A stretch of 45,105 nucleotides of DNA from Halieaceae bacterium (GTDB taxonomy: Bacteria > Pseudomonadota > Gammaproteobacteria > Pseudomonadales > Halieaceae), in the NCBI GenBank assembly GCA_016744355.1, contig JADGEN010000023.1:1-45105 (forward strand). The letters run 5' to 3'. The notes beneath the pieces are model-generated. The model made no database searches. It saw only the letters and a list, made by a program, of their open reading frames with translations, and was not told where the DNA came from. The first letter of the stretch is position 1, and the number at the start of each line of letters is the position of its first letter. Below, in pieces: positions 9,346 through 19,894 of the stretch. Made by a program: the position numbers and the translations under genes.

Positions 9346-9912
9346 CTACGCTTTGGGTAGCGTAACGCCTGTCTGGCCCTGATACTTACCGCCGCGGTCT
9401 TTATAGCTGGTCTCACACACTTCATCCGACTCAAAAAACAGCATTTGCGCTACACCTTCATTGGCGTAAATTTTAGCCGGGAGCGTGGTGGTATTGGAAA
9501 ACTCCAAAGTCACATGCCCTTCCCACTCAGGCTCCAGCGGAGTGACATTCACAATAATGCCGCAGCGCGCGTAAGTAGACTTACCCAGACAAATCGTTAG
9601 CACATTGCGTGGAATCCGGAAGTACTCCACGGTACTGGCAAGCGCGAATGAATTCGGCGGGATCACGCAGACATCGCTCACAACATCAACAAAACTGCCT
9701 TCATCAAATGCCTTGGGATCTACAGTGGCAGAGTTGATATTGGTAAAAACCTTGAATTCCCGCGAACAACGCACATCATAACCATAGCTGGACGTACCGT
9801 AGGATATAAGACGTCGGTCGCCGTCGTAACGCACCTGGTCCTTCTGAAAGGGCTCAATCATGTTGTGACCCTCCGCCATGCGGCGGATCCACTTATCTGA
9901 TTTAATACTCAC
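9346..9912 (-). CDS. dcd: dCTP deaminase
   Basis: Deaminates dCTP to dUTP, feeding thymidylate synthesis; homotrimeric cytoplasmic enzyme. The 188 residues align over the whole length of E. coli Dcd (193 residues). Key stretches are [16 protein letters not shown], the nucleotide-binding [10 protein letters not shown], and [17 protein letters not shown] with the catalytic glutamate and neighbouring acidic residues. The dUTP/dTTP contact region [12 protein letters not shown] closes the C-terminus. The gene starts 32 bp downstream of apbC on the same strand, so the two are likely co-transcribed. Confidence 0.96.
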   Translation of the reverse strand: MSIKSDKWIRRMAEGHNMIEPFQKDQVRYDGDRRLISYGTSSYGYDVRCSREFKVFTNINSATVDPKAFDEGSFVDVVSDVCVIPPNSFALASTVEYFRIPRNVLTICLGKSTYARCGIIVNVTPLEPEWEGHVTLEFSNTTTLPAKIYANEGVAQMLFFESDEVCETSYKDRGGKYQGQTGVTLPKA

Positions 9913-9944
9913 TGTCGCTGTCCCTCTTAATGTTTTGTTGCGTT

Positions 9945-10763
9945 TTAATCGTCAGAGATGCTTATTTCCGGAAATTGATGCACGCCGCCAGTACTGTCAG
10001 CGCTGGCAAGAGCCGAAACCACACCGGCTGCTATTGCGCTGTAAATCGCTGTCACTTCGGACTCCGGCTCGGCCACCACCGCGGGCTTGCCAGCATCGGT
10101 CTGTTCCCGAATCGACAGCAGCAAGGGCAAACTACCCAACAAGGGCACACCGTAGTCCTGTGCAATACGTTCTCCACCACGGTCACCAAAAATATGCTCC
10201 GCATGGCCACACTCACTACAGATATGCACTGCCATATTCTCCACAATGCCGAGAATGGGGACATCGACTTTAGTGAACATTTCGATACCCTTCTGGGCAT
10301 CCAGCAGAGCGATATCCTGTGGCGTAGTCACTATGACTGCACCGGCAACCTTGGCCTTCTGCGACAAAGTCAGCTGAATATCGCCGGTGCCAGGCGGCAT
10401 GTCTATCACCAGGAAGTCGAGCTCGCCCCACAGAGTTTGCTCCAGCATTTGCGCCAGCGCCCCACCGGCCATAGGGCCGCGCCACACCATGGGTGTTTTA
10501 TCATTAACCAGATAACCCATAGACATGGTTTTTAGGCCATAGGCCTCCACCGGTAATAAATACTGACCATCTTTCTGCCCCGGCTTCACGTCATCGGCAA
10601 CACCGAGCATCAATTGCTGGCTGGGACCATAAATATCGGCATCCAACAGACCCACTTTGTTACCCGATTTCTGTAAAGCCAGGGCCAGGTTTACTGCAGT
10701 AGTGGACTTACCCACTCCGCCCTTGCCGGATGCGACGGCAATTATATGCTTGATCGAATTCAT
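9945..10763 (-). CDS. apbC: Iron-sulfur cluster carrier protein ApbC/Mrp (short form)
   Basis: P-loop ATPase that carries and transfers Fe-S clusters. The ATG at 10763 gives 272 residues. The deviant Walker [10 protein letters not shown] is at about residues 13-21, the switch region DMPPGTGD at 121-128, and the cluster-binding CxxC is Cys182/Cys185 in HICSECGH. E. coli Mrp has about 370 residues with an N-terminal MIP18/DUF59 domain. That domain is absent here, and the upstream open frame to 11162 overlaps metG and shows no such similarity. The gene is divergent from metG and followed by dcd, as in many gammaproteobacteria. Confidence 0.92.
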   Translation of the reverse strand: MNSIKHIIAVASGKGGVGKSTTAVNLALALQKSGNKVGLLDADIYGPSQQLMLGVADDVKPGQKDGQYLLPVEAYGLKTMSMGYLVNDKTPMVWRGPMAGGALAQMLEQTLWGELDFLVIDMPPGTGDIQLTLSQKAKVAGAVIVTTPQDIALLDAQKGIEMFTKVDVPILGIVENMAVHICSECGHAEHIFGDRGGERIAQDYGVPLLGSLPLLLSIREQTDAGKPAVVAEPESEVTAIYSAIAAGVVSALASADSTGGVHQFPEISISDD

Positions 10764-10916
10764 AGCCCGATAATTCCAGTTGTCGATTAGAGGGTTTTTG
10801 CGGGCGCTAGTATAGGCACATAGCGGGCTTTCAACAATGATCATCGCCGCACAGATGAAAATCCCCAGCAAAACAGCTATAGTAGCGCCCTTTTTACTAA
10901 GCGGAAAACCACGGTC
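10764..10916. promoter_or_regulatory. Divergent apbC/metG intergenic region
   Basis: 153 bp separate the apbC and metG start codons. Both genes must be driven from here in opposite directions. I see no convincing sigma-70 pair that I would commit to. GCCCG near 10765 and CGGGC near 10828 form a weak, widely spaced inverted match. Confidence 0.3.
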
Positions 10917-12956
10917 ATGTCCCACCCTGCACCACGTAATATCCTGGTCACCAGCGCCCTGCCCTACGCCAATGGCCCCCTGCACCTGGGACACATGCTG
11001 GAGCAAGTACAGACTGATATTTGGGTGCGATTCCAAAAATCTCGCGGCAACAACTGCATCTATGTGTGCGCGGATGATGCTCACGGCACCGCGATCATGC
11101 TCACAGCAGAAAAATTGGGCATTACACCGGAGCAGCAAATTGCCGATATGCAAGCCTCGCACGAGGCAGACTCAGCCGGATTCAGCATTGGGTTTGACAA
11201 TTTTTACTCGACCCACTCCGACGAGAACCGGATTTGGAGTGAAACCATATACAAGCGCCTTGAGGCCAACGGCCATATCGCCAAACGTGAGATCAGCCAG
11301 GCTTTCGACCCTGAAAAACAACTGTTTCTGGCAGACCGATTTATCAAAGGCACTTGCCCGCGCTGCAAAACGGAAGATCAGTACGGCGACAACTGCGAGT
11401 CCTGCGGCGCCACCTACAGCCCCGCCGAGTTAATCAATCCGGTGTCTGCCATTTCCGGCGCTACGCCGATAGAAAAAGACTCTGATCACTATTTCTTCAA
11501 ACTGCCAGAATTTCAGGACATGTTAAAGCAGTGGATCGACTCGGGCACTCTACAGCCCCAGGTTGCAAACAAACTGCGCGAATGGACGGAGGCTGGGCTG
11601 CAAGAGTGGGACATCAGTCGAGACGCGCCCTATTTTGGCTTCGAAATACCAGGGGCCCCGGGCAAGTTCTTTTATGTGTGGCTGGATGCCCCCATCGGCT
11701 ATCTCGCCAGCTTCCAGAACTACTGTGAACGCGAGAATCTCAATTTTGGTGATTATTGGGACCTGGGTTCCCAAGCCGAGCTATACCACTTTATCGGCAA
11801 AGACATTATCAATTTCCACGGCCTATTTTGGCCGGCTATGCTACACAGTGCGCAGCTGCGCACGCCCACTGCAATATATGTGCATGGTTTTCTTACGGTC
11901 AACGGAACCAAGATGTCCAAGAGTCGTGGCACCTTTATCAATGCCAGCACCTACCTTGAGCATCTGGATGCGGAGTATCTACGCTACTACTTCGCAGCCA
12001 AGCTCAGCGCATCAGTTGATGACATCGACCTCAATCTGGAAGACTTTGTACAGCGAGTTAATTCTGACGTGGTTGGCAAGGTGGTTAACATCGCCAGTCG
12101 ATGCGCCGGGTTTCTACGCAAAGGCTTTGACAATACACTGACTGAGGAATGCGCAGAGCCTGAGTTAGTAGGAGAGTTTATCGCCGCAGGTGCGCAGATA
12201 GGCGAACTGTATGAGCTGCGCGAATTCAACAAGGCCATCCGCCAGATTATTAGCCTGGCCGACCGCGCCAATCAGTATATTGATGAAAAGAAGCCCTGGG
12301 TGTTGGCCAAGCAAGAGGGTAGCGAACAAGAAGTGCACCAGGTTTGCAGCGTGGGCATTAATCTTTTCCGCGTACTGCTCACTTACCTGAAGCCGGTATT
12401 ACCTGTAATGGCGCAAAAGAGTGAAGCCTTCCTCAATTGCCCTCTGGATTGGACAGACCTACAAGCCCCGCTGTTGAACCACAAGCTGTCAAAATTCAAA
12501 CCGCTAATGACTCGCATTGAAGGCAAGCAGGTAGAAGCTATGATCGAGGCAAGCACGCAGCAACCACCTGCAGCCACGCTCGATAGCAAAAAGAAAAAGG
12601 CGGCAAGTAAAGGCGCACCACCGTCGCCCAGTACAATTGAGTTCGACGATTTTGCCAAAGTAGACCTGCGCATTGTGGAAATCATAGCAGCAGACCATGT
12701 AGAAGGCGCCGATAAACTTCTGCGCCTGACCCTGAGCTTGGGTGATAGTGAGTGCCAGGTATTTTCCGGCATTAAAGACGCCTATCGCCCCGAGGACCTG
12801 GTGGGCAAGCTCACCGTATTGGTTGCCAACCTCGCCCCACGCAAAATGCGCTTCGGGATGTCAGAGGGTATGGTATTGGCGGCCGGCCCCGGGGGCGAAG
12901 ACATATTCCTGCTTGAACCCCACGCAGGGGCAAAGCCGGGTATGAAGGTGACATAA
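10917..12956 (+). CDS. metG: Methionyl-tRNA synthetase
   Basis: Charges tRNA-Met. Length is 679 residues, the same class as E. coli MetG with a C-terminal dimerisation and tRNA-binding domain. HIGH appears as HLGH (residues 23-26). The zinc knuckle CPRC...CESCG is near residues 145-161, and KMSKS is in [12 protein letters not shown] near residue 332. A lysine-rich linker ([10 protein letters not shown], about 560) joins the catalytic body to the EMAP/Arc1p-like OB domain, which runs from [14 protein letters not shown] to the end. The ATG at 10917 fits the family N-terminus exactly; an upstream frame on the same strand is spurious. Confidence 0.97.
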   Translation: MSHPAPRNILVTSALPYANGPLHLGHMLEQVQTDIWVRFQKSRGNNCIYVCADDAHGTAIMLTAEKLGITPEQQIADMQASHEADSAGFSIGFDNFYSTHSDENRIWSETIYKRLEANGHIAKREISQAFDPEKQLFLADRFIKGTCPRCKTEDQYGDNCESCGATYSPAELINPVSAISGATPIEKDSDHYFFKLPEFQDMLKQWIDSGTLQPQVANKLREWTEAGLQEWDISRDAPYFGFEIPGAPGKFFYVWLDAPIGYLASFQNYCERENLNFGDYWDLGSQAELYHFIGKDIINFHGLFWPAMLHSAQLRTPTAIYVHGFLTVNGTKMSKSRGTFINASTYLEHLDAEYLRYYFAAKLSASVDDIDLNLEDFVQRVNSDVVGKVVNIASRCAGFLRKGFDNTLTEECAEPELVGEFIAAGAQIGELYELREFNKAIRQIISLADRANQYIDEKKPWVLAKQEGSEQEVHQVCSVGINLFRVLLTYLKPVLPVMAQKSEAFLNCPLDWTDLQAPLLNHKLSKFKPLMTRIEGKQVEAMIEASTQQPPAATLDSKKKKAASKGAPPSPSTIEFDDFAKVDLRIVEIIAADHVEGADKLLRLTLSLGDSECQVFSGIKDAYRPEDLVGKLTVLVANLAPRKMRFGMSEGMVLAAGPGGEDIFLLEPHAGAKPGMKVT

Positions 12957-13088
12957 TCTGGCCTTCTGCATAAAACTGAGGCTAGCGGTCATTAGTTTGC
13001 ATTTTCAAACTGTGCCGTAGAACAATAAAAGATAGAATGAGCGGATTAGGCGCAGGCTATTCAGGCGTCAAACGATAAGAGATTCATC

Positions 13089-13667
13089 ATGTTGGCAGAC
13101 TATTCAATATTGTTGATTGGCGCGATCTTGGTCAACAACTTCGTACTCGTACAGTTTTTAGGCCTGTGCCCTTTTATGGGCGTCTCGAATAAGCTGGAAA
13201 CTGCCATGGGTATGTCGATGGCGACCACTTTCGTACTCACCCTCGCCTCTGCCTGCAGCTACCTCACTTATACCTTCATCCTCCAGCCTTTGGGTCTGGA
13301 ATATCTGAGGACCATCTCTTTCATTCTGGTCATCGCCGTAGTCGTACAATTTACCGAAATGGTGGTGCGAAAAAGCAGCCCTCTGCTGTACCGCGTTCTG
13401 GGTGTGTATCTCCCACTGATTACAACTAACTGCGCAGTACTGGGTGTGGCTCTGCTCAATATCAACAAGAGTCATAATTTTCTCCAATCCCTGTTTTATG
13501 GCTTCGGTGCCGCCCTGGGCTTTTCGCTGGTTCTGGTTCTTTTTGCCGCCATGCGTGAGCGCCTCACCGTCGCCGACGTGCCCGCGCCTTTTCAGGGAGC
13601 GGCCATCGGCATGGTCACCGCAGGCCTGATGTCGCTCGCCTTCATGGGCTTCGCGGGGCTTGTGTGA
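13089..13667 (+). CDS. rnfA: Rnf electron transport complex subunit A
   Basis: Integral membrane subunit of the Rnf ferredoxin:NAD+ oxidoreductase, homologous to NqrE. Length is 192 residues with six predicted helices. Characteristic motifs are [20 protein letters not shown] near the N-terminus and [18 protein letters not shown] in the middle; the conserved cysteines of the two inverted halves correspond to the intramembrane Fe-S site. It is the first gene of a complete rnfABCDGE operon and overlaps rnfB by 4 bp (GTGA). Confidence 0.96.
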   Translation: MLADYSILLIGAILVNNFVLVQFLGLCPFMGVSNKLETAMGMSMATTFVLTLASACSYLTYTFILQPLGLEYLRTISFILVIAVVVQFTEMVVRKSSPLLYRVLGVYLPLITTNCAVLGVALLNINKSHNFLQSLFYGFGAALGFSLVLVLFAAMRERLTVADVPAPFQGAAIGMVTAGLMSLAFMGFAGLV

Positions 13668-14290
13668 CAATAGTGTTTGAGTGGATTACACAGTACCCCC
13701 TGCTTACAGCGGTCATCGCCCTGCTGCTTATGGGTGCAATTTTCGGTGCTGTTCTGGGCTTCGCTGCGGTTAAGTTCAAGACTGAGGGCAACCCCATAGC
13801 AGATCAGATCAACGACCTGCTACCCCAGACCCAATGCGGCCAATGTGGCTTCCCCGGTTGCCGTCCCTACTCTCAGGCTATTGCCGATGGAGAGGCGATT
13901 AACAAATGTCCTCCCGGCGGAGAAGCCACCATTCAAGCACTGGCCGACCTGCTGGATATGGAGGTTATTCCTCTGGATGAAGAGCACGGTGAAGAGAAGA
14001 CCAAGACCGTGGCCTATATTCATGAGGACCAATGTATAGGCTGTACCAAGTGCATTCAGGCCTGCCCTGTGGACGCCATACTGGGCGCAGCAAAACAAAT
14101 GCACACAGTTATCGTAAGTGAATGTACGGGCTGTGACCTCTGCGTAGAGCCATGTCCGGTCGATTGCATCGACATGCTGCCACTTAAAGAAACCCTGCAA
14201 AGCTGGCACTGGGCGCTGCCTGACCCGGTCAGTCGCAGCGTAGAAATCATCGCCACCGATGCCAAAAGTGAACAGGGCCAAGCCGCATGA
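13664..14290 (+). CDS. rnfB: Rnf electron transport complex subunit B
   Basis: Ferredoxin-like subunit that accepts electrons from ferredoxin on the cytoplasmic side. The 208 residues contain an N-terminal membrane helix (about 11-36), the 4Fe-4S domain CGQCGFPGC...KCPPGG (Cys58, Cys61, Cys66, Cys82), and two bacterial ferredoxin motifs, [14 protein letters not shown] and [14 protein letters not shown]. The start is GTG overlapping the rnfA stop. Its stop overlaps the rnfC ATG by 4 bp. Confidence 0.96.
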   Translation: MTIVFEWITQYPLLTAVIALLLMGAIFGAVLGFAAVKFKTEGNPIADQINDLLPQTQCGQCGFPGCRPYSQAIADGEAINKCPPGGEATIQALADLLDMEVIPLDEEHGEEKTKTVAYIHEDQCIGCTKCIQACPVDAILGAAKQMHTVIVSECTGCDLCVEPCPVDCIDMLPLKETLQSWHWALPDPVSRSVEIIATDAKSEQGQAA

Positions 14291-15819
14291 GAAAGATCTT
14301 TGGTTTCCACGGCGGCATCCATCCTCCGGAAAATAAGCATCAGTCGATGGCCGGCGTAATCGAGCTGGCAGGCATTCCCGCACAGCTCACCCTACCCCTG
14401 TCACAACACATTGGCGCACCGGCTTCAGTAGTGGTAGCTGTGGGTGAGCGAGTACTGAAGGGGCAGCTTATCGCCCAGGCGAAAGGCTTTGTCAGCGTAC
14501 CGCTACACGCCCCCACATCCGGTATTGTGAGCGCAATCGAAGATCGTCTTATAGCCCACCCTTCGGGTTTAACCGCGCCTTGTATTGTCATCGACACAGA
14601 CGGCAAAGATGAGTGGGTTGAGCACGTGGGAACCGCTGATTTTGAATCACTGGAACCGGCTGAACTTATCAATTGCATCCGCGAAGCGGGCATTGCGGGC
14701 ATGGGCGGCGCAGGCTTTCCCTCTGCAGTAAAGCTTTCGGTAAAGCCCGACACAAAAATCACCACGCTGATTCTAAACGGTACAGAGTGCGAACCCTATA
14801 TTACTGCCGATGATATCCTTATGCGTGAAAGGGCGGATCAGATCATTCGAGGCGCCAATATTCTGAGCCATATTTTGAAACCGGATGAAGTCCTCATTGG
14901 CGTGGAAGACAACAAGCCCGAGGGGATAACTGCCTTGAGAGCTGCAGCCCAAGGCAGCAACATCGAAATTGTGTCGTTTCCCACTAAATACCCCTCTGGC
15001 GGAGAAAAGCAGCTGATAGAAATACTCACCGGAAAACAGGTCCCCAGCGGCGGCCTACCCTCCGACCTCGGGATAGTTTGTCAGAATGTAGGCACTGCAG
15101 TTGCCATTGCCAATGCCATTGATAAAGGTGAGCCACTCATCTCAAGAATCACTACAGTCACCGGTAAGGGTGTAAGTACACCAGGCAATTTTGAAGTGCT
15201 GCTGGGCACACCCATGTCATTTCTATTGGAGAGAGCCGCTTACCAAAGTGAGATTAATAACCGCTTGATTATGGGCGGCCCGATGATGGGCTTTACCACG
15301 CCGGATGCCGATGTGCCCATCGTAAAAACCACAAACTGTATTCTCGCTCCAACCGAGGATGAGCTTCCCACGCCGCCCCCGGCCCAGGCCTGCATACGCT
15401 GCGGGCTGTGTGCCGAGGCATGCCCCGCCACGCTATTGCCACAACAGCTGTTCTGGTTCTCGCAGGGTAAGGAGTTTGAAAAACTGGAAGCCCATAACCT
15501 GTTTGACTGCATTGAGTGTGGAGCCTGCTCCTGGGTTTGCCCAAGCAATATCCCCCTGGTGCAATACTATCGAAACTCCAAGGCGGAAATTATCCAAACG
15601 CGGCAGGAAAATGAAAAATCGGAGCAGTCGAGAGTCAGGTTTGAAGCGCGAGAGCAGCGCCTGATTAAGCAAGCCGCAGAACGCGAAGAGAAACGCGCAG
15701 CACGTAAAAAAGCAGCAGAGGAACGTGCCAAACAGGCGGCTTCTGGAGAGGGTGAAGACCCTATCCAGGCTGCTATTGAGCGTGCCAAAGCCAAGAAAGC
15801 CGCACAGGAAAACGCATAG
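14287..15819 (+). CDS. rnfC: Rnf electron transport complex subunit C (short C-terminus)
   Basis: Peripheral NADH/FMN subunit, homologous to the NuoF/NqrA fold. Length is 510 residues. It has the N-terminal barrel-sandwich region, the glycine-rich nucleotide site [27 protein letters not shown], and two 4Fe-4S clusters, [12 protein letters not shown] and [13 protein letters not shown]. coli RsxC carries a long Ala/Lys-rich repetitive tail giving about 740 residues. Here only a short charged, probably helical tail ([18 protein letters not shown]) follows the clusters. It overlaps rnfB and is separated from rnfD by 2 bp. Confidence 0.96.
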   Translation: MRKIFGFHGGIHPPENKHQSMAGVIELAGIPAQLTLPLSQHIGAPASVVVAVGERVLKGQLIAQAKGFVSVPLHAPTSGIVSAIEDRLIAHPSGLTAPCIVIDTDGKDEWVEHVGTADFESLEPAELINCIREAGIAGMGGAGFPSAVKLSVKPDTKITTLILNGTECEPYITADDILMRERADQIIRGANILSHILKPDEVLIGVEDNKPEGITALRAAAQGSNIEIVSFPTKYPSGGEKQLIEILTGKQVPSGGLPSDLGIVCQNVGTAVAIANAIDKGEPLISRITTVTGKGVSTPGNFEVLLGTPMSFLLERAAYQSEINNRLIMGGPMMGFTTPDADVPIVKTTNCILAPTEDELPTPPPAQACIRCGLCAEACPATLLPQQLFWFSQGKEFEKLEAHNLFDCIECGACSWVCPSNIPLVQYYRNSKAEIIQTRQENEKSEQSRVRFEAREQRLIKQAAEREEKRAARKKAAEERAKQAASGEGEDPIQAAIERAKAKKAAQENA

Positions 15820-15821
15820 CT

Positions 15822-16847
15822 ATGGCCTTAATGCGCATCACTTCTCCCCATGCCCACGGCCCCATGAGCACCACCCGGGTCATGCAAAATGTACTGCTGG
15901 CACTGATACCCGGCGTAATTGTTCTCACCCATTTTTTCGGCTTTGGCACACTGGTAAATATTATTTGGGGTTGCGCGCTAGCCGTCGCATTCGAGACACT
16001 CGCCCTGCTACTGCGAGGGCGTCCACCCCTCTTTTACTTGAAAGATTTGAGCGCAATAGTCACCGCCACACTGTTGTGTATCGCACTGCCACCTTATTCG
16101 CCCTGGTGGTTGATCGCTGTGGGCATTGCCAGTGCTATTTTAATTGCCAAGCACTTCTATGGTGGACTCGGTTACAACCCATTTAACCCCGCCATGGTGG
16201 GTTATGTTGTGCTGTTGATTTCCTTTCCCCTGCAAATGACAGCCTGGTCACCACCACGCGGGGCGGGAGAAGTACCCGGACTGATAGAAGCCCTGCAAGC
16301 TTTATTCGTCCCCGCAAGTTTCGACGGCATTACCATGGCAACGCCCCTTGATATTCTCAGACAGAATAATAGCCTGCTGATAAAGGACCTGTGGCAGCAA
16401 ACCCCCCAATTTGGTCGCTGGGGCGGGATGGGATGGGAGTGGGCAAACATCGCTTTTCTGGCGGGTGGAGTGTGGCTCTTATACCAACGTATTTTTACCT
16501 GGCATGCGCCCGTAGCAATGTTAGTCAGTCTGGGGTTAATGGCATCGCTGTTCTACGACGGTGGCAGTTCCGCCAGCGGTGGTTCTCCGTTATTTCACTG
16601 GCTTAGTGGCGCAACCATGTTGGGCGCCTTTTTTATAGTAACCGACCCGGTCACCTCGGCGGTTTCCCTGCGGGGAAGACTCATCTACGGCGCCCTGATC
16701 GGTGTACTGGTCTATCTGATACGGGTGTGGGGAAACTATCCAGACGCGGTAGCGTTCGCCGTTCTCATCATGAATTTTGCAGCCCCCTTTATTGATTACT
16801 ATACCCAGCCCACCAGCTATGGTCACAGCAGCGAAGAGGGTAAATAA
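15822..16847 (+). CDS. rnfD: Rnf electron transport complex subunit D
   Basis: Polytopic membrane subunit homologous to NqrB, involved in ion translocation; 341 residues. The N-terminal SPHAHGPMSTTRVMQNVLLA and GGLGYNPFNPAMVGYV match the family. The covalent FMN site is the threonine in the SGAT motif of WLSGATMLGAFF (near residue 265), followed by VTDPVTSAVS. About ten hydrophobic segments are visible. It ends one base before the rnfG start. Confidence 0.96.
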   Translation: MALMRITSPHAHGPMSTTRVMQNVLLALIPGVIVLTHFFGFGTLVNIIWGCALAVAFETLALLLRGRPPLFYLKDLSAIVTATLLCIALPPYSPWWLIAVGIASAILIAKHFYGGLGYNPFNPAMVGYVVLLISFPLQMTAWSPPRGAGEVPGLIEALQALFVPASFDGITMATPLDILRQNNSLLIKDLWQQTPQFGRWGGMGWEWANIAFLAGGVWLLYQRIFTWHAPVAMLVSLGLMASLFYDGGSSASGGSPLFHWLSGATMLGAFFIVTDPVTSAVSLRGRLIYGALIGVLVYLIRVWGNYPDAVAFAVLIMNFAAPFIDYYTQPTSYGHSSEEGK

Positions 16848-16848
16848 A

Positions 16849-17502
16849 GTGCAAATACTGGGACAATCCATATCGCGAAACAGTCTGCTCCTGGGTATGT
16901 TTGCCTTGGGCACAACACTACTTATATCGGCCACCTACCTACTGACCAAAGACCGCATCGCTGTAGAACAACGCAAAGCGGAAGAGAAAGCCCTGTTGGA
17001 AATCGTGCCCACCTCACGACACGACAACTCCATGCTGGACGATACGATTTCAGTAGATGCCTCTACCGCGGGCCTAAGTTTGCGCGATGCGAAACAAATT
17101 TATCTCGCTAGAAAAAATGGCAAGGCCATCGCCGCGGTCATCCCTGTATTGGCGCCAGATGGCTACAGTGGTGATATCAGTTTAATAGTGGGCGTAAACG
17201 TCGATGGCACCATAGCCGGGGTACGCGCGCTGAAACACAAAGAGACTCCAGGGCTAGGCGACTACGTGGACATAAAGAAGTCCGATTGGGTACTGGGGTT
17301 TAACGGCACCTCGCTGGATTCTCCGCCGCTAGCCCAATGGGCAGTTAAAAAAGACAAGGGGCACTTTGACCAGTTTACCGGCGCGACTATAACCCCACGG
17401 GCTGTAGTGGCAGCGACACTCAGGGCATTGCAATACGCGCAGACGCACCGGGATGCTTTGTTCACAGACAAAATCCCGGAGAAGGAGGACGACACGCAAT
17501 GA
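16849..17502 (+). CDS. rnfG: Rnf electron transport complex subunit G
   Basis: Flavoprotein with one N-terminal membrane anchor ([20 protein letters not shown]) and a periplasmic FMN-binding domain; FMN is attached to the threonine of the TGAT motif in [13 protein letters not shown] place the start at the GTG at 16849 because AAGAGGG at 16834-16840 lies 8 bases upstream and the gene then abuts rnfD. The frame stays open to an ATG at 16777, but that extension lies wholly within rnfD. The result is 217 residues, a normal length. It overlaps rnfE by 4 bp. Confidence 0.94.
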   Translation: MQILGQSISRNSLLLGMFALGTTLLISATYLLTKDRIAVEQRKAEEKALLEIVPTSRHDNSMLDDTISVDASTAGLSLRDAKQIYLARKNGKAIAAVIPVLAPDGYSGDISLIVGVNVDGTIAGVRALKHKETPGLGDYVDIKKSDWVLGFNGTSLDSPPLAQWAVKKDKGHFDQFTGATITPRAVVAATLRALQYAQTHRDALFTDKIPEKEDDTQ

Positions 17503-18215
17503 GCCAAACTACCAATTACCGCGAGCTTTCACTCAATGGCATGTGGAAGAATAATCCGGCTATCGTTCAGCTGCTGGGTTTGTGCCCGCTTTTGGCCGTC
17601 ACCGGCAGTGTGGTGAACGCCATGGGCTTGGCCAGTGCGACAATGCTGGTTCTGATCTGCTCCAACGCGAGTGTCTCTCTGGTTCGCAATATCGTCTCTG
17701 ACGCGGTGAGACTGCCCGTATTCGTGATGATAATAGCCGCCGCCGTGAGCTGCATTGAACTGTTGATGCAGGCATTCACCTATGAGCTATACCAGATACT
17801 GGGAATTTTTCTGCCCCTGATCACAACCAACTGCGTGATTTTGGGCCGTGCCGACGCCTTTGCCAGCAAAAATGCGCTGGCACCGGCTATGTATGACGGA
17901 TTTATTATGGGAGCCGGTTTTGGCGTCATTCTTGTTCTGCTGGGTGCCCTGCGAGAGATCATCGGTACCGGGGCCCTGTTCGCCAACATGGACCTTCTGT
18001 TTGGCCCTGCGGCAGCGAGCTGGAAGATCGTCTTGATAGACGGTTACCAATCCTTTTTGTTGGCCATACTTCCCCCGGGCGCTTTTATTTTTACCGGCTT
18101 GTTGATTGCGGGAAAAAATCTCATAGATGCCGGCATCAAGCGACGCCAGGATGCACTAAAAGAAAAACCGGTAAAAGGATCCAAGCGAGTCAGAGTAACC
18201 GGACACATTTCTTAG
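17499..18215 (+). CDS. rnfE: Rnf electron transport complex subunit E
   Basis: Integral membrane partner of RnfA, homologous to NqrD; 238 residues with six helices. Motifs include [20 protein letters not shown] and [20 protein letters not shown], where cysteines contribute to the intramembrane cluster. A basic cytoplasmic tail ([20 protein letters not shown]) follows the last helix. It is the last rnf gene. The nth gene that often follows rnfE is absent, and the next gene converges from the minus strand 17 bp away. Confidence 0.96.
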   Translation: MSQTTNYRELSLNGMWKNNPAIVQLLGLCPLLAVTGSVVNAMGLASATMLVLICSNASVSLVRNIVSDAVRLPVFVMIIAAAVSCIELLMQAFTYELYQILGIFLPLITTNCVILGRADAFASKNALAPAMYDGFIMGAGFGVILVLLGALREIIGTGALFANMDLLFGPAAASWKIVLIDGYQSFLLAILPPGAFIFTGLLIAGKNLIDAGIKRRQDALKEKPVKGSKRVRVTGHIS

Positions 18216-18232
18216 CTGCGCCACCCCAATCT

Positions 18233-18634
18233 TTACTGCGACTTAACAAGCATAAGCGTGTCCAGAATTTCATTAACTGCCGAATCGTCCATGCCACGGT
18301 TGTCTTCATCACAGCTGTAGCTAATAAACAAAAGCTGTGCTCCGTTTGCGATATACCACTCGCGAATAGCCGCGCCCTCCTCGACGAAGGCGCTTGTAAT
18401 ACCTTTGAAATCACCCAGTGAGACCGGCTTCCAATCCTGGGGCTGCTCAGACTCCGACTCGGCGATACCCTGAACTTCAGCAGCATCAAACTGGCCCGAT
18501 TCCTTGTGCACCGTAGTAAACTCCAGACAGCCCACATCGTCTCGGTCACCCACCAAAACACTCTCGTCCTCCAACTCGGCCCACCACTCCGGGGGCAGGG
18601 CCATACTCCACCAGTCTGTCTCAAGAATATTCAT
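18233..18634 (-). CDS. Conserved hypothetical protein, 133 residues
   Basis: Acidic, tryptophan-rich soluble protein without a signal peptide or membrane segment. I do not recognise a named family. Its N-terminus (TDWWSMALPPEWWAE) and a strand-rich body with FTTVHK and LLFISYSCDE suggest a small alpha/beta domain. The start ATG overlaps the rimI stop (ATGA), so it is translated as the third gene of the psi-like/rimI operon. That coupling and the coding-like composition make it a real gene. Its function cannot be inferred from context. Confidence 0.8.
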   Translation of the reverse strand: MNILETDWWSMALPPEWWAELEDESVLVGDRDDVGCLEFTTVHKESGQFDAAEVQGIAESESEQPQDWKPVSLGDFKGITSAFVEEGAAIREWYIANGAQLLFISYSCDEDNRGMDDSAVNEILDTLMLVKSQ

Positions 18635-19128
18635 AGGGCGTCCTGTTCTTCACCAATTATGAGTGGCTTTGACATGAGTAGCGCGTCTTCACGAGCACCG
18701 TGTGATGGATAATAATTTTTGCGCACACCGTCGTGCTCAAAACCGAAACTGTCATACAAGCGCTGAGCTGCTGTATTTGAGGCCCGCACTTCCAGCAGAG
18801 CCCGGGTGGCGCCCTCACGAGCAAAAATATCCAGCACTTCCGCCAGAAGAGCCCTCGCCATTCCCTGCCTTTGGCACGCGGGGCTCACGGCGACATTATG
18901 GATGGCACCTTCATCGAGAAGCTGTGTGTAAACAATAAAACCACAAACCTCGCCGCCTTGCTCTACGAGTAATACACGCTCGGGATGCGCACTCTCTCCA
19001 GCCGCGGCATCTACACCACAGGCCGCTGCCAATTGTGCATCCGACCAGGGGTAAGCTGAAGCTTCGCCTTCAATAACCGCCAAAAATGTGGCATCGCCGG
19101 GGACAGCGGAACGCAGCCTCACATTCAA
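18631..19128 (-). CDS. rimI: Ribosomal protein S18 alanine N-acetyltransferase
   Basis: GNAT acetyltransferase that modifies the N-terminal alanine of ribosomal protein S18. Length is 165 residues. The acetyl-CoA loop is VSPACQRQGMARALL (about 80-94). YPWSDAQLAAAC near the N-terminus and RLYDSFGFEHDGVRKNYYP near the C-terminus are typical of RimI. The start is a TTG at 19128 overlapping the upstream stop (TTGA); a GTG at 19122 is an alternative. Neither has a strong ribosome site, consistent with coupling. Position next to a psi-like gene parallels the holD-rimI order of E. coli. Confidence 0.92.
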   Translation of the reverse strand: MNVRLRSAVPGDATFLAVIEGEASAYPWSDAQLAAACGVDAAAGESAHPERVLLVEQGGEVCGFIVYTQLLDEGAIHNVAVSPACQRQGMARALLAEVLDIFAREGATRALLEVRASNTAAQRLYDSFGFEHDGVRKNYYPSHGAREDALLMSKPLIIGEEQDAL

Positions 19129-19826
19129 CTCAGACCGACTATTTGCTGCAACTCGATCCAGGCCTGTTTTTTAAGCTCAGGTGTTGCAAGCATGGCAGCA
19201 GTACTGAGCGTAGTCACGCAGTGCTTAATGCCAAGCTGACCGATATTCAATTTCTTCAATGTGTCAGCGCCTAGAACCACCACCCCTTTGCAATGTCCTT
19301 TTTCCACCTTGTTGTAAACAAACCCACCCAGGGCAGCACACGCTGCCTCTTCGGTGAGATCCAGCTGCGCATTGTTGTGAATAGGCCAATCGAATTGACT
19401 GACTGCCAGTTCGCCCTCCTCAAGGCCAAGGGCTCTTACCATGGCGCGCATCAGGTTCACCTGATCGCGGGACACCACCCGCTGCGGGAGCTCTTCAAGC
19501 CATAGCCACCCGCCTATGGAGACCGCAGCAATGCTGAAAGGGGAAATTGACACCGGGGCTACAGCACTTGTTTCTGCAGTGGGGGTCGCTGGTTTCGCCT
19601 GCTTGAGTTTGCTGTTTGAAGTCGCAGGCGAGCGCTCTATAAGATCGCCTATTTTTGGCATTGTCGGCGGCGACTTGAGCTTCTGTACAGCAGGAGCGAT
19701 GGGAACATCGCTTGTGCGACTCACCAGCAGACGCCGCGTGGGAGCAGCTCCAGGAAGCTGACCGCGAGACACATAGGTATCTACACCGATAGCGTCAAGA
19801 AAGGTTCTGCGGGTCAATTCGTGCAT
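19125..19826 (-). CDS. Probable divergent DNA polymerase III psi subunit (HolD-like)
   Basis: Predicted clamp-loader accessory subunit. The 233 residues have three parts. The N-terminal segment RRTFLDAIGVDTYVSRGQLP resembles in pattern the E. coli psi N-terminus (RRDWQLQQLGITQWSLRRPG), which binds the clamp-loader motor. A low-complexity Pro/Ala/Ser/Lys linker spans about residues 45-95. The C-terminal alpha/beta domain includes FVYNKVEKGHCKGVVVLGAD and an Ala-rich final helix. Pseudomonads are known to have a long, divergent psi encoded beside rimI; the location directly upstream of rimI supports the same assignment here. This rests on pattern and synteny rather than strong overall identity. 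Confidence 0.7.
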   Translation of the reverse strand: MHELTRRTFLDAIGVDTYVSRGQLPGAAPTRRLLVSRTSDVPIAPAVQKLKSPPTMPKIGDLIERSPATSNSKLKQAKPATPTAETSAVAPVSISPFSIAAVSIGGWLWLEELPQRVVSRDQVNLMRAMVRALGLEEGELAVSQFDWPIHNNAQLDLTEEAACAALGGFVYNKVEKGHCKGVVVLGADTLKKLNIGQLGIKHCVTTLSTAAMLATPELKKQAWIELQQIVGLS

Positions 19827-19894
19827 GTGCGGATAGTGTCTTCAGTTGTTATGTTGCGTCGATGGTTAGAAGTCTAGCAGCTTTCTGCGTAGCG

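Noticed and set aside
10764-11162. N-terminal extension of apbC
   Set aside because: It overlaps the start of metG antisense, has no DUF59-like sequence, and the ATG at 10763 matches the family start.
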